A stretch of DNA of 64,000 bases from Geothrix sp. (GCF_020622065.1 NZ_JAHRYQ010000002.1:865905-929904), one strand, 5' to 3'. Positions 32,703 to 40,949 are shown, counted from the first letter of the stretch. Notes: generated by a model not told the origin, from the letters alone. Made by a program: numbers and translations.

Positions 32703-32873
32703 ATGACCGTCCTGCTCGTCATGTTCCTGTTCCTCGCCTTCGTCGGAACCGATCATGTGGTGCGCCTGGCCACGCGGCGGGCCGCGGCCCGGCGGGCAGC
32801 CGCCAAGCTCGGGGAAGCCGCGAGGATCGCCCCCCCGCGCTACGCGGAATTGACGAAACGGGCTGTCGGCTGA
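32703..32873 (+). CDS. 56-residue single-helix membrane protein
   Basis: A short ORF 14 bases after the previous one, preceded by GGGAGCCGCC. The protein has one N-terminal helix (MTVLLVMFLFLAFVGTDHVV) and a highly basic Ala/Arg tail (RLATRRAAARRAAAKLGEAARI). Last gene before a strong terminator, so part of the HybAB-like operon. Possibly a membrane-anchored accessory subunit; function unknown. Confidence 0.6.
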   Translation: MTVLLVMFLFLAFVGTDHVVRLATRRAAARRAAAKLGEAARIAPPRYAELTKRAVG

Positions 32874-32906
32874 GGGGTGGCCCGCCCCTCAGATGACAGG
32901 CCCGAA

Positions 32907-32937
32907 GGCCGGGACCAGAGACGGTCCCGGCCTTTTT
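32907..32937 (+). terminator. Intrinsic terminator of the HybAB-like operon
   Basis: A 10-bp perfect stem (ggccgggacc / ggtcccggcc, 32907-32916 and 32923-32932) with a 6-base loop and a TTTTT run (32933-32937). It closes the operon begun at 30514, 34 bases after its last stop codon. It also lies just after the convergent EamA gene end. Confidence 0.9.
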
Positions 32938-32943
32938 CGCGAA

Positions 32944-33822
32944 TCAGGCCTCCGTCGGGGTTTCCCGCAGGGCGGATTTTGGCCGCAGCTGCACCAGGGC
33001 CACCGCCGCCAGGATGACGGCCATGCCGAGGATCTCGCGCGGGCCGAAGGCCTCGTGCAGGATCAGGGTTCCCAGTAACACGGCCACGAGGGGGTTCAGG
33101 TAGGCATAGGTGCCCATCTTGGCGGGGGGCCAGGCCTTGGCCAGGTAGATGTAGGCGGAGAAGGCCAGCACCGAACCGAAGAGGGCCAGATAGGCGACCG
33201 CACCCAGGGCCTTCGGGGTGACGGGCCCCCGCAGGAACCCGCCCGTGAGCGGCGCCAGGGCCAGCCCGATGACGGCGGCCGTGGCCATCTGGATGCCCAC
33301 ATTGGTGAGCAGGCTGCCCCCGTGGACGAAGCGCTTGCCATGCAGAGTGCCCCAGGACCAGATGCAGGGTGCCGCAATCAGCGCCGCCAGACTTCCGCCA
33401 TGGATCCGCAGGCCGCCCGTGGGCCACACCAGCACGCAGACGCCCGCCAAGCCCAGCAGGAGGCCCACCCAGCCCTTGGCGCCCAGGGGGTCCTTCGCCA
33501 TCGAGAAGACCGCCAGCCAGAGGGGCACCAGCGCGGCCAGGACGGCGGCGAGCCCCGAGGAGACATGCAGTTCGGCCCAGGAGATCAGGGCGTTGGAACA
33601 GCCCAACAACAGGGCTCCCACGACCATGAGATGGCCAACCTCGTTCAGGGGCGGCCACGCCTCACGGCGCAGCCTCCCGAGCCCCAGGGCCAGGAGCGAG
33701 GCCACGGAGAACCGCGCCGCCACCATGCCATAGGGCGTGAAGGACTCCAGGCCCAGGGCGATGGCGAAGTAGGTGGAACCCCACACCACAGCCACCGTGA
33801 GGTAGGCGAGCCAGGCCAGCAT
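32944..33822 (-). CDS. EamA-family transporter
   Basis: A 292-residue, ten-helix drug/metabolite transporter with two EamA repeats. It begins MLAWLAYLTVAVVWGSTYFAIALGL, typical of the YedA/RhaT type, and the second half closes with YAYLNPLVAVLLGTLILHEAFGPREILGMAVILAAV. Likely exports amino acids or metabolites. ATG at 33822 overlaps the ABM gene stop (ATGA), and an Lrp-type regulator lies one gene upstream, a frequent link for amino-acid exporters. Confidence 0.85.
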   Translation of the reverse strand: MLAWLAYLTVAVVWGSTYFAIALGLESFTPYGMVAARFSVASLLALGLGRLRREAWPPLNEVGHLMVVGALLLGCSNALISWAELHVSSGLAAVLAALVPLWLAVFSMAKDPLGAKGWVGLLLGLAGVCVLVWPTGGLRIHGGSLAALIAAPCIWSWGTLHGKRFVHGGSLLTNVGIQMATAAVIGLALAPLTGGFLRGPVTPKALGAVAYLALFGSVLAFSAYIYLAKAWPPAKMGTYAYLNPLVAVLLGTLILHEAFGPREILGMAVILAAVALVQLRPKSALRETPTEA

Positions 33823-34148
33823 CAGTCGGTCCCCTTGCCGGCCTCGCGCTCCACGCGGCAGACCCGCAGATGGAAAGCCTCGTACCACCGCTCATGGCCC
33901 AGGCGCTGGGCTACCGCATGCTCCGCATTCGCCTTCCAGGCCGCGATGGAGGCTTCGTCCTTCCAGTAGGAGACCGTGATGCCGAAGCCCTGCGCGTCCC
34001 GGGCGCTTTCCACGCCGAGGAATCCCGGCTGGGCGCTGGCCAGTTCCAACATGCGGTCGGCCATGCTCCCGTACCCGAGGTCCCCCTCGGTCCGCTGGCT
34101 GCTGAAGATCACCGCGAAGTACGGTGGCCGCGGGGTGGCTGCGATCAC
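33822..34148 (-). CDS. Antibiotic biosynthesis monooxygenase (ABM) domain protein
   Basis: A 108-residue dimeric alpha-beta barrel protein. The pattern YFAVIFSSQRTEGD ... MLELASAQPGFLGVESARDAQGFGITVSYWKDEASIAAWKANAEH fits the ABM/YdhR fold, which often handles small organic substrates, haem or quinones. Starts at GTG 34148, overlapping the Lrp gene stop (GTGA). Middle gene of a three-gene coupled operon. Substrate unknown. Confidence 0.8.
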   Translation of the reverse strand: MIAATPRPPYFAVIFSSQRTEGDLGYGSMADRMLELASAQPGFLGVESARDAQGFGITVSYWKDEASIAAWKANAEHAVAQRLGHERWYEAFHLRVCRVEREAGKGTD

Positions 34149-34648
34149 TTCTTGGCCTTCTTCCCCGACCCTTCGATGGGGAAGGGGCTCGGCCCGGCCT
34201 TCTCCCAGTGCGTTTCCAGCACGATGGTGGTGCGCGTGGTGACCATCGGGCCCAGGGCCCGGATGCGGCGCAGGCGCTCGGCGATGCCCGCCGGCGTGTC
34301 CGCCACGACCTTCAGCATCAGGGCGTCCTCGCCCGCCACCGTGTGGGCCTCCAGGATGTCGGGCTCATCTTCCAGGGCCTTGATGAACCGCTGTTCGATG
34401 GCCTCGTTGTTGTCCTTGTAGCGCACGGCCACGAACGCCACATTGGGCTTGTTCACGGCCGCGGGCGTCACCCGCGCCCCGTAGCCTGCCAGCACGCCAT
34501 CGGCCTCCAGGCGCTTCACCCGGTCGATGATCGTGGGACGGCTCACGCCCAGCCGCTCGGCCAGCTCTGCGTGGCTCATGCGGCCCTCCTGCTGGAGCAG
34601 GGCCACCAGGCGCCGGTTCAGGTCGTCTTCCATCAGCAGCTTCGCCAT
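34145..34648 (-). CDS. Lrp/AsnC-family transcriptional regulator
   Basis: A 167-residue regulator: N-terminal helix-turn-helix (LVALLQQEGRMSHAELAERLGVSRPTIIDRVKRLEADGVL) and C-terminal ligand-binding RAM domain (HTVAGEDALMLKVVADTPAGI). Senses amino acids and should control its own operon with the ABM protein and EamA exporter. CCGGAG precedes ATG 34648. The C-terminus is Lys-rich (GSGKKAKK). Confidence 0.85.
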   Translation of the reverse strand: MAKLLMEDDLNRRLVALLQQEGRMSHAELAERLGVSRPTIIDRVKRLEADGVLAGYGARVTPAAVNKPNVAFVAVRYKDNNEAIEQRFIKALEDEPDILEAHTVAGEDALMLKVVADTPAGIAERLRRIRALGPMVTTRTTIVLETHWEKAGPSPFPIEGSGKKAKK

Positions 34649-34765
34649 GGGGGCTCCGGACAAAAGGGGGAAGGCTTCAGTTGGACATTATGACAGTAGA
34701 ACCCACGATAAGCATGACGACCCGTCAATGGCCTCGAAGGCGGTAAAATGTGGAAAGAGGTGCCC

Positions 34766-35596
34766 ATGGACTTTGCCCGACCCTTCACCGACCAGAGCTT
34801 CTTCCTCATCGCCGGGCCCTGCGTCATCGAGAGCCGGGAGCATGCCCACCTGATGGCCTCCAGCCTGCGGGACCTGGCCGAGGCCCGGGGCATCCCCTTC
34901 ATCTACAAATCCAGCTTCGACAAGGCCAACCGCACCAGCCGGGAGAGCCACCGCGGGCCTGGTATGGAAGGCGGCCTCGACATCCTCGCCGAGATCCGCA
35001 GCCGCTACGGGGTGCCCGTGCTGACCGATGTGCACGAAAGCGACCAGTGCGCCCCGGCGGCCCAGGCCGTGGATGTCCTCCAGATCCCCGCCTTCCTCTG
35101 CCGCCAGACGGATCTGCTCCTCGCCGCCGCCGCCACGGGCCGCACCGTCAACCTGAAGAAGGGTCAGTTCCTCGCGCCCTGGGACCTCAAGCACGGCGTG
35201 GAGAAGCTCCAGTCCGTGCCGGGCCACGGCCCCGTGTGGGTGACCGAGCGGGGCTCCAGCTTCGGCTACGGCAACCTGGTGGTGGACTTCCAGAGCTTCC
35301 CGCACCTGCGCAAGACCGGCTGCCCCGTGGTCTTCGATGCCACGCACAGCGTGCAGAAACCCGGGGCCCTGGGCCATGCCACCGGCGGGGCCCGGGAGAT
35401 GATCCCCAGCCTGGCCCGGGCCGCCGCCACGGCCGTGGACGGCTTCTTCTTTGAAGTGCATGACTGCCCCGAGAAGGCCTGGAGCGACGGGCCGAACGCC
35501 ATGCGGCTGGAGCAGTTCGGCGCCCTGCTGGACGAGCTGCTCATCCTGTGGAGGGCGGGCCGGGCCGCGGTGCTGCAGGATGCCGCGGGCAAGTGA
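34766..35596 (+). CDS. kdsA: 3-deoxy-8-phosphooctulonate synthase (KDO-8-P synthase)
   Basis: A 276-residue TIM-barrel enzyme that condenses phosphoenolpyruvate with arabinose-5-phosphate to KDO-8-P for lipopolysaccharide. Signatures: FFLIAGPCVIES, YKSSFDKANRTS, GVPVLTDVHE, LQIPAFLCRQTDLL, NLKKGQFLAP and TERGSSFGY. It shows a Gram-negative outer membrane. The ATG at 34766 follows AAGAGG; an ATG at 34748 would add 6 residues. Cysteine in AGPCVIES suggests the metal-dependent class, but this is tentative. Confidence 0.93.
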   Translation: MDFARPFTDQSFFLIAGPCVIESREHAHLMASSLRDLAEARGIPFIYKSSFDKANRTSRESHRGPGMEGGLDILAEIRSRYGVPVLTDVHESDQCAPAAQAVDVLQIPAFLCRQTDLLLAAAATGRTVNLKKGQFLAPWDLKHGVEKLQSVPGHGPVWVTERGSSFGYGNLVVDFQSFPHLRKTGCPVVFDATHSVQKPGALGHATGGAREMIPSLARAAATAVDGFFFEVHDCPEKAWSDGPNAMRLEQFGALLDELLILWRAGRAAVLQDAAGK

Positions 35597-35606
35597 GGGG
35601 GACGCG

Positions 35607-36155
35607 ATGGCCGAGGTGCTGAAGGCCGCGATTGGCCTGGAGCTGCGCCCCTTGAACCTCCGCGACGCCCCGGCCCTGTTCGCTCTGGTGGACGCCAACC
35701 GCGACCGGCTGCGCCGCTGGCTGCCCTGGCCCGACGCCAATCAGTCGCCCGCGGACTCCCGGGCCTACATCCTGAAGATGCGCGCCCAGGTGCGGGCGGG
35801 GATCGGCCAGTCCTTCGGCCTCTGGTGGAAAGGCGGGCTCGTGGGCGTTGCGGGCTTCAACTGGATCGACGCCGCCAACCGCAGTGCCGCCATCGGGTAC
35901 TGGCTGACGGGGGCGGCCGAAGGGCGGGGCCTGATGACCGCCGCCGTGGCGGCCCTGCTCCGCCATGGCTTCCGCACCTTGAAGCTCAACCGCATCGAGA
36001 TCCGCGCCGGGGTCTGGAACCGCCGCAGCCGCGCCATCCCCAAGCGCCTGGGTTTCCGCCACGAAGGCACCCTGCGCCAGGCGGAGCACTTGGCGGACCG
36101 CACCGTGGACCACGCCGTGTACGGGCTGCTGGCCTCGGAATGGCGCCGGCGCTAA
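35607..36155 (+). CDS. GNAT acetyltransferase (RimL-like)
   Basis: A 182-residue acetyltransferase of the RimJ/RimL type. Begins with ELRPLNLRDAPALFALVDANRDRLRRWLPW; the acetyl-CoA motif A region reads SAAIGYWLTGAAEGRGLMTAAV, followed by LNRIEIRAGVWNRRSRAIPKRLGFRHEGTLR. Could acetylate ribosomal protein N-termini or small molecules. Starts 10 bases after kdsA, probably co-transcribed by position only. Confidence 0.85.
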   Translation: MAEVLKAAIGLELRPLNLRDAPALFALVDANRDRLRRWLPWPDANQSPADSRAYILKMRAQVRAGIGQSFGLWWKGGLVGVAGFNWIDAANRSAAIGYWLTGAAEGRGLMTAAVAALLRHGFRTLKLNRIEIRAGVWNRRSRAIPKRLGFRHEGTLRQAEHLADRTVDHAVYGLLASEWRRR

Positions 36156-36185
36156 ACCGGCTGGGATCCGCCCGGTAGCCTCTCC

Positions 36186-36635
36186 ATGCGACGCCTCCTC
36201 CTCGCCCTGTCCCTGTCTGCCCTGCCCCTGATGGCGCAGTCGGTCCTGGTGTCGGTCATCCGCCAGCCTCGGGCCACCGCCGCGGAGTTCACGGTGCCCA
36301 TCACCGATTTCCAGGTGCGGGACCGAGGCGACCTCACCCACCTCCACCTGGGCGTCGGCCTGGGCCTGCGCCATTGGGACGACGGCGACAATGCCCTCCG
36401 CTTCGTGGTCGATGCCAACGCCACCGCCCATCGCACCTTCATCGGCCTCGGCGCCATCGTGGAGGTGCCGCCCGGAGAGGGGGGCTTCATCGGCCCCCGC
36501 CTGAGGATCGGCTGGGCCTTCCACCCGGCCTGGGCCCTCAGCCTGGAAGGCGAGCACCTGGAGCGACCCTTCACGGACGGCCTCAGCCCCCGCCGCCGCA
36601 GCAACCTGGGCCTGGCCCTGACCACCCGGTTCTAG
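36186..36635 (+). CDS. Secreted beta-rich protein of unknown function
   Basis: A 149-residue protein with a signal peptide (MRRLLLALSLSALPLMAQS). Mature region alternates polar and hydrophobic residues in long strands (HLHLGVGLGLRHW, RFVVDANATAHRTFIGLGAIVEV, RLRIGWAFHPAWALSLEGEHL) and ends in LTTRF; the terminal Phe is typical of outer-membrane barrels. A small barrel is plausible. Convergent with the next gene. Confidence 0.5.
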   Translation: MRRLLLALSLSALPLMAQSVLVSVIRQPRATAAEFTVPITDFQVRDRGDLTHLHLGVGLGLRHWDDGDNALRFVVDANATAHRTFIGLGAIVEVPPGEGGFIGPRLRIGWAFHPAWALSLEGEHLERPFTDGLSPRRRSNLGLALTTRF

Positions 36636-36654
36636 GAACCCGGGCCGGCGTCCG

Positions 36655-37515
36655 CTACTCCACGCCCGCCGCGTAGGTGAGGTTGAGCAGGGCCATGGCG
36701 CGGGTGACCTTGCCCACGCTGTTCTTGGTGGTGTCGGTATAAGGGATGCCCCGGCGGTCCAGGGCCTCGTAGTCGAAGTTCCCATCGCCGCTGAGGTCGA
36801 AGCAGAGGGCCCCATCCTTGATCCAGTCCGTGCGGATCTGGTACCCGGGCGCCGGCACGGCGCTCACGATGACATCAGCCATGCGGATGAAGCCTTCCAG
36901 GTGCGTCTGGTTGGTGGCGGCGTGGCAGAGGATGGGCGTGCCCTTCAGGTTGGCCACCATGGCCGTCAGGGGGCGGCCAATGCGCAGGCTGTCGTTGATG
37001 ACGAGCACGGTCTTGCCCGCCAGCCAGTGGTCGCCGAAGCCCCGCTTGAGGGTCTTCACGATGGCCCGGGCGGTGCACGGCGTCATGCACCGGTGCTGTG
37101 ATCCGTCATCCAGGCGCTTCCGGTACTTGGTCAGGAAGCCGATGTTGATGGCGTGCAGGCCCTCGATGTCCTTGCTGGGGTCCACCAGATCCATCACCTC
37201 GTCGTCCTTGATCTCGGGATAGCGCAGGGGATAGAAGATGAACACGCCGTGGGTCTTCTCATCCTGGTTGAGGCGGGCGATGAGCTTCACCAGCTGCATG
37301 CCGTTCTCCACCCGCAGGTCCGCCGCGGCGATGCCCAGGTCCTCGCAGTCCTTCATGAGCCAGCGCTGATAGGTGACGCTGCCGGGGTCGTGGCTGCCGA
37401 GGATGACCCCCAGGCCCGGCGAGAAGCCCAGCTTCTTCACATTGGAACGCACCAACTCCAGGTAGTGCCGGGCGGTTTCCTGGCAGTTGAGCTTTCCCGT
37501 AAGGGCGGTGGGCAT
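36655..37515 (-). CDS. Methylene-tetrahydrofolate dehydrogenase, MTD1-like (FolD superfamily)
   Basis: A 286-residue FolD-fold enzyme. Core motifs are present (DPGSVTYQRWLMKDCEDLG, SKDIEGLHAINIG, VLVINDSLRIGRPLTAMVAN). The residues needed for cyclohydrolase differ: the Lys four positions after Tyr49 is Leu53, the QLPLP-type Gln is replaced (FIFYPLRYPE), and DVDG is DIEG. The closing motif GKVTRAMALL replaces PGGVGP. This combination resembles yeast MTD1, an NAD-dependent dehydrogenase lacking cyclohydrolase. It would make methenyl-THF only. ATG 37515 is preceded by GAGGTG. Confidence 0.78.
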   Translation of the reverse strand: MPTALTGKLNCQETARHYLELVRSNVKKLGFSPGLGVILGSHDPGSVTYQRWLMKDCEDLGIAAADLRVENGMQLVKLIARLNQDEKTHGVFIFYPLRYPEIKDDEVMDLVDPSKDIEGLHAINIGFLTKYRKRLDDGSQHRCMTPCTARAIVKTLKRGFGDHWLAGKTVLVINDSLRIGRPLTAMVANLKGTPILCHAATNQTHLEGFIRMADVIVSAVPAPGYQIRTDWIKDGALCFDLSGDGNFDYEALDRRGIPYTDTTKNSVGKVTRAMALLNLTYAAGVE

Positions 37516-37586
37516 CTGGCACCTCATCCTCCAGTCTATCGAAACCGTCGACTCCCGCGGCGGGGGCGCCGATCTATCCTGGTCCC

Positions 37587-39044
37587 ATGCGCCCGCCCAG
37601 ACCCGACCCCGCCGAGCTTCAGCGCCGGCTCCGTGCCGCCTACCCCGATGCCCACTGCGCCTTGGATCACGCCGATCCGTTCCAGCTGGTGGTGGCCACC
37701 ATCCTGAGTGCCCAGTGCACGGATGCCCGCGTGAACCTCACCACACCCGCCCTCTTCGTCCGCTATCCCGACGCGGCCGCCCTGGCCGAGGCGCGCCCGG
37801 CGGAGCTGGAAACCCTCATCAGATCCACGGGCTTCTACCACAACAAGGCGAAGAACCTCATCGGCCTGGGACAGGCCCTGATGGCCCGCCACGGCGGCGT
37901 GGTGCCCTCGGATCCCGCGGCCCTCGGGGCCCTCCCGGGCGTGGGCCAAAAGACCGCCAATGTCGTGCTGGCCAACGCTTTCGGGGTGCCCGCCCTGGCC
38001 GTGGATACCCACATCTTCCGCGTGGCCCGGCGCCTGGGGCTGTCCAAGGCCGCCACCCCCGAGAAGGTGGAAGCGGATCTTTGCCGCCTCTTCCCGCGGG
38101 AGGACTGGATCGAGCTCCACCACCAGCTCATCTTCCACGGCCGCCGGGTGTGCGATGCCCGGAGGCCGGACTGCGGGGCCTGCCCCCTCCTGGACCTCTG
38201 CCCCACGGGACAAGGGCAGATGAAGGATCCGCACCTGGGAGTCCGGCTGGCTCCGCCGGCCGCCAGTCCTCAGCCTTCCGCCCTCCGTGTTCAGGGAGCA
38301 GAAACCGGCACGATGGCTCCCGTGGAGGGCCCCCTGCGCATCATCAGCCTGGTCCCCTCCGTCACGGAGCTGCTGGTGCAATGGGGCCTGGCGACGCGGA
38401 TTGCAGGCCGCACCCGCTACTGCATCGAGCCCCGGTGGATCCGCAACACCGTTCCCGCCGTGGGCGGCACCAAGGATCCCGACCTGGACCGCATCCGGGA
38501 CCTCGCCCCGGACCTGGTGATCCTTGAGCGGGATGAGAACCCCAAAGGGGTTGCCGACGCCCTCACGGCCCTGGGCATCCCCTGGCTGGCCCTGGAGATC
38601 CGCACGCTGAAGGACTGCGCCGCGGCCTGGCGCGAGCTCGGAAGGCGGCTGGGCGTTCCCGAGGCCGGGGAGGCCCGCGCCGCGGTCCTGGAGGCCTCCC
38701 TCAAAGGCCGCCGCCGCAAGGGCCCCCGCGCCCTCGCCCTCATCTGGAGAGAGCCCTGGATGAGCTCAGGGCCCGACACCTACCTGGCCGACCTGCTGCG
38801 CCAGGGGGGATTCACGCCCGCGGGGCCGGACCGCTATCCCGTGCTGTCCGATGACGATCTGGCGGCCCTGGCCCCGGAGCTCATCCTGCTGCCCACGGAG
38901 CCCTACCCCTTCAACCGCCGCCATCAGTCGGAACTGCAGAAACGGTTCCCGGCGGCCACCGTGCGGCTCGTGGATGGTCAGGCCCTGACCTGGTACCTGA
39001 GCCGCACCGAGGCGGGGCTCGACCTGGTGCGGAGCTTCCGGTAG
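37587..39044 (+). CDS. Endonuclease III fused to a BtuF-like metal/cobalamin receptor domain
   Basis: A 485-residue continuous frame. Residues 1-210 are a complete endonuclease III: helix-hairpin-helix LPGVGQKTANVV with catalytic Lys, VDTHIFRV with catalytic Asp, and [4Fe-4S] ligands CDARRPDCGACPLLDLC. After a Pro/Ala-rich linker (211-245), residues about 248-485 form a helical-backbone metal-receptor domain (RIISLVPSVTELLVQWGLATRIAGRTRYC) like BtuF/cobalamin-binding proteins, without a signal peptide. Internal ATG at 38313 could start a free receptor protein but lacks a good ribosome binding site. The first half repairs oxidised pyrimidines; the role of the second is unknown. Confidence 0.82.
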   Translation: MRPPRPDPAELQRRLRAAYPDAHCALDHADPFQLVVATILSAQCTDARVNLTTPALFVRYPDAAALAEARPAELETLIRSTGFYHNKAKNLIGLGQALMARHGGVVPSDPAALGALPGVGQKTANVVLANAFGVPALAVDTHIFRVARRLGLSKAATPEKVEADLCRLFPREDWIELHHQLIFHGRRVCDARRPDCGACPLLDLCPTGQGQMKDPHLGVRLAPPAASPQPSALRVQGAETGTMAPVEGPLRIISLVPSVTELLVQWGLATRIAGRTRYCIEPRWIRNTVPAVGGTKDPDLDRIRDLAPDLVILERDENPKGVADALTALGIPWLALEIRTLKDCAAAWRELGRRLGVPEAGEARAAVLEASLKGRRRKGPRALALIWREPWMSSGPDTYLADLLRQGGFTPAGPDRYPVLSDDDLAALAPELILLPTEPYPFNRRHQSELQKRFPAATVRLVDGQALTWYLSRTEAGLDLVRSFR

Positions 39045-39071
39045 CGTGAGGGCACTCCCCACGAGGTCCCC

Positions 39072-39821
39072 ATGCCGCGCCTGCTCTGCAGCCTTCTCCT
39101 GGCGTCCCTGGGCCTGAGCGCCCAGGGCATCTACAAGAACGCCAACTCGCCCACCGATCCCATCTGTCCGAGGGTGAGCCGGGAAAAGACGGCCCTCAAC
39201 TACGGAGCCGCGGCTCCGGGCACCACCGGCGGCCAGGTCGGCGCCGACAGCACGGGCCTCCTCTCCTACCAGCAGGGCCGCCAGTTCTTCCCCCAGGGTC
39301 AGCGCAAGTCCGTGGCCGCCTTCGCCGCCTACGACGCCAAGGGCAAGGGCACCTCCGTGGCCGCCCTGAAGGGGAGGATCGTCCTCGTCGGCCTCTGGAG
39401 CGTCCGCTGTGATCCCTCCGCGAAGATGCTCATGGAGTTCGCCTCGCTCTACCCCAAGCGCGATCAGTTCGGCTTCGACATCCTCGCCGTGAACTTCGAC
39501 GAGAACCAGCAGGACGGCGGCGGCATCCAGGGCGGGTGGCGCGCCATCAACACCTTCATGGCCAAGAACCGCCAGTTCTTCGAGGCGTCGAAGATGCCCG
39601 TCTACACGCCCGGCCTCGGCAAGGAGGGCCCCTCCAACTTCATGGACATCGTCCATTCCCTCCCGGCCCTGTTCGTCATCGACCGCGAAGGGAACCTGGC
39701 CCAACTCCACATCGGCTACAAGGACGGCTTCGTGGGCGAGGCCATCCAGTGGGCCCTGCGGGAGCGGCCCCTGCCCCCGGCTCCCCCAGCAGTCCCAGCG
39801 ACGGAACCCGTCAAACCCTGA
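39072..39821 (+). CDS. Secreted thioredoxin-fold protein with a monothiol site
   Basis: A 249-residue periplasmic protein (signal MPRLLCSLLLASLGLSAQG). A TlpA-like fold starts about residue 90: GRIVLVGLWSVRCDPSAKMLMEF, then DILAVNFDENQQDGGG and LPALFVIDREGNLAQLHIG. The CxxC site of TlpA is CDPS here (Cys113, Ser116), so it cannot form the usual disulfide; it may act as a monothiol reductase or peroxiredoxin-like protein. Next gene is a CxxC TlpA protein and DsbD is convergent. Confidence 0.7.
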   Translation: MPRLLCSLLLASLGLSAQGIYKNANSPTDPICPRVSREKTALNYGAAAPGTTGGQVGADSTGLLSYQQGRQFFPQGQRKSVAAFAAYDAKGKGTSVAALKGRIVLVGLWSVRCDPSAKMLMEFASLYPKRDQFGFDILAVNFDENQQDGGGIQGGWRAINTFMAKNRQFFEASKMPVYTPGLGKEGPSNFMDIVHSLPALFVIDREGNLAQLHIGYKDGFVGEAIQWALRERPLPPAPPAVPATEPVKP

Positions 39822-39887
39822 CCCGGGAAAGACCTCACCTTTCGAGGTATTCTGTCCGGCGAGGCCGAACCGCCTGCCGGAGGATCC

Positions 39888-40928
39888 ATGCCCCTGCCCC
39901 TGATCTGCCTGATGACGGCCCTGCCCGCGCTGCAGGCGCCGGCTCCCGCGACCGGGGCCCAGGCCGTGCTCGAGGCGGCCCGCGCCAAGGCCAGGTCGGT
40001 GACGGCGGCGCGCACCGCCCACATCCAGGCCGGGAAGAACACCAAGGATTTCCGTGGTGACTGCGCGAAGGAGCTGGCGGACCTCCAGGCGCGCCTCGCC
40101 AGTGAAACGCAGGCCGAGGTGCGCGAAGCCCTGTTGGTGAGCACCCTCTTCCACCTGCAGCTGGCCAAGACGGAACCCACCGCGGCCCTCCTGGCCCAGG
40201 TCCAGAAGGAAGTGCCTCCCACCGCCGCCGCCTGGAGCCTGGATCCCGGCCTGCTCACAACCCGCGCCGCGGCCGATCCCAAGGGCTGGAACGCCTATGT
40301 GGCCGAGGCCCGCGCCAAGCATGCCGACGCGGGACTGCGCCGGACCCTGCTCTTCGACCACTTCCTCGGGCGGCTGGAAGCCGGCGACGAGGCCGGCTGG
40401 AAGGCGGCCTTCAAGGCCATCCGCGTCCAGTTCCCGGACGGCCCCCTGGTTCAGAGGGCCCAGGCCTTCCTGGATGCCGAGGCCAAGACCGGCCTGGGCC
40501 GTCCCGCCCCGGCCTTCAGCCTGAAGGCCCTGGATCAGCCGAAGGTCACCTATGGGCTGGAGACCTTCAAGGGCAAGTTCGTGCTCATCGACTTCTGGGC
40601 CACCTGGTGCCCGGACTGCCGCGTCGAGATGCCCGGCCTGCACGCGGCCTGGGCGAAGTTCAAGGCCAAGCCCTTCGAGATCCTGTCCTTGTCCTTCGAC
40701 CGCAGGGTCGAACACATCGCCCCCTACCGCCAGCTGGCGGCGAGCCCCATGCCCTGGAAGCACGCCTTCATCGAGGGGGGGTTCCAGAGCCCCGTGGCCG
40801 CCACCTACGGCGTGATGAGCATCCCCAAGGCCCTGCTCATCGGCCCCGACGGAAAGATCGTGGCCAGCGGCGCCCAGCTGCGCGGCGAGCAGTTGGAGAA
40901 GACCCTGGCGAAGTTCCTGGGGGACTGA
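39888..40928 (+). CDS. TlpA-like thiol-disulfide oxidoreductase
   Basis: A 346-residue protein with a short hydrophobic leader and an N-terminal alpha-helical region (25-200), then a TlpA/ResA domain: APAFSLKALDQPKVTYG, FVLIDFWATWCPDCRVEMPG (Cys241, Cys244), and MSIPKALLIGPDGKIVASGAQL. Reduces periplasmic disulfides, for example in cytochrome c maturation. Convergent with dsbD, the likely electron donor. Confidence 0.8.
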   Translation: MPLPLICLMTALPALQAPAPATGAQAVLEAARAKARSVTAARTAHIQAGKNTKDFRGDCAKELADLQARLASETQAEVREALLVSTLFHLQLAKTEPTAALLAQVQKEVPPTAAAWSLDPGLLTTRAAADPKGWNAYVAEARAKHADAGLRRTLLFDHFLGRLEAGDEAGWKAAFKAIRVQFPDGPLVQRAQAFLDAEAKTGLGRPAPAFSLKALDQPKVTYGLETFKGKFVLIDFWATWCPDCRVEMPGLHAAWAKFKAKPFEILSLSFDRRVEHIAPYRQLAASPMPWKHAFIEGGFQSPVAATYGVMSIPKALLIGPDGKIVASGAQLRGEQLEKTLAKFLGD

Positions 40929-40949
40929 AGCCGCTCGCGGCTTCAGTTG

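Noticed and set aside
38219-38313. Frameshift or sequencing error explaining the nth-BtuF fusion
   Set aside because: The frame stays open with normal codon use on both sides and neither domain is broken, so a true fusion is the simpler reading, although loss of a stop codon cannot be excluded.
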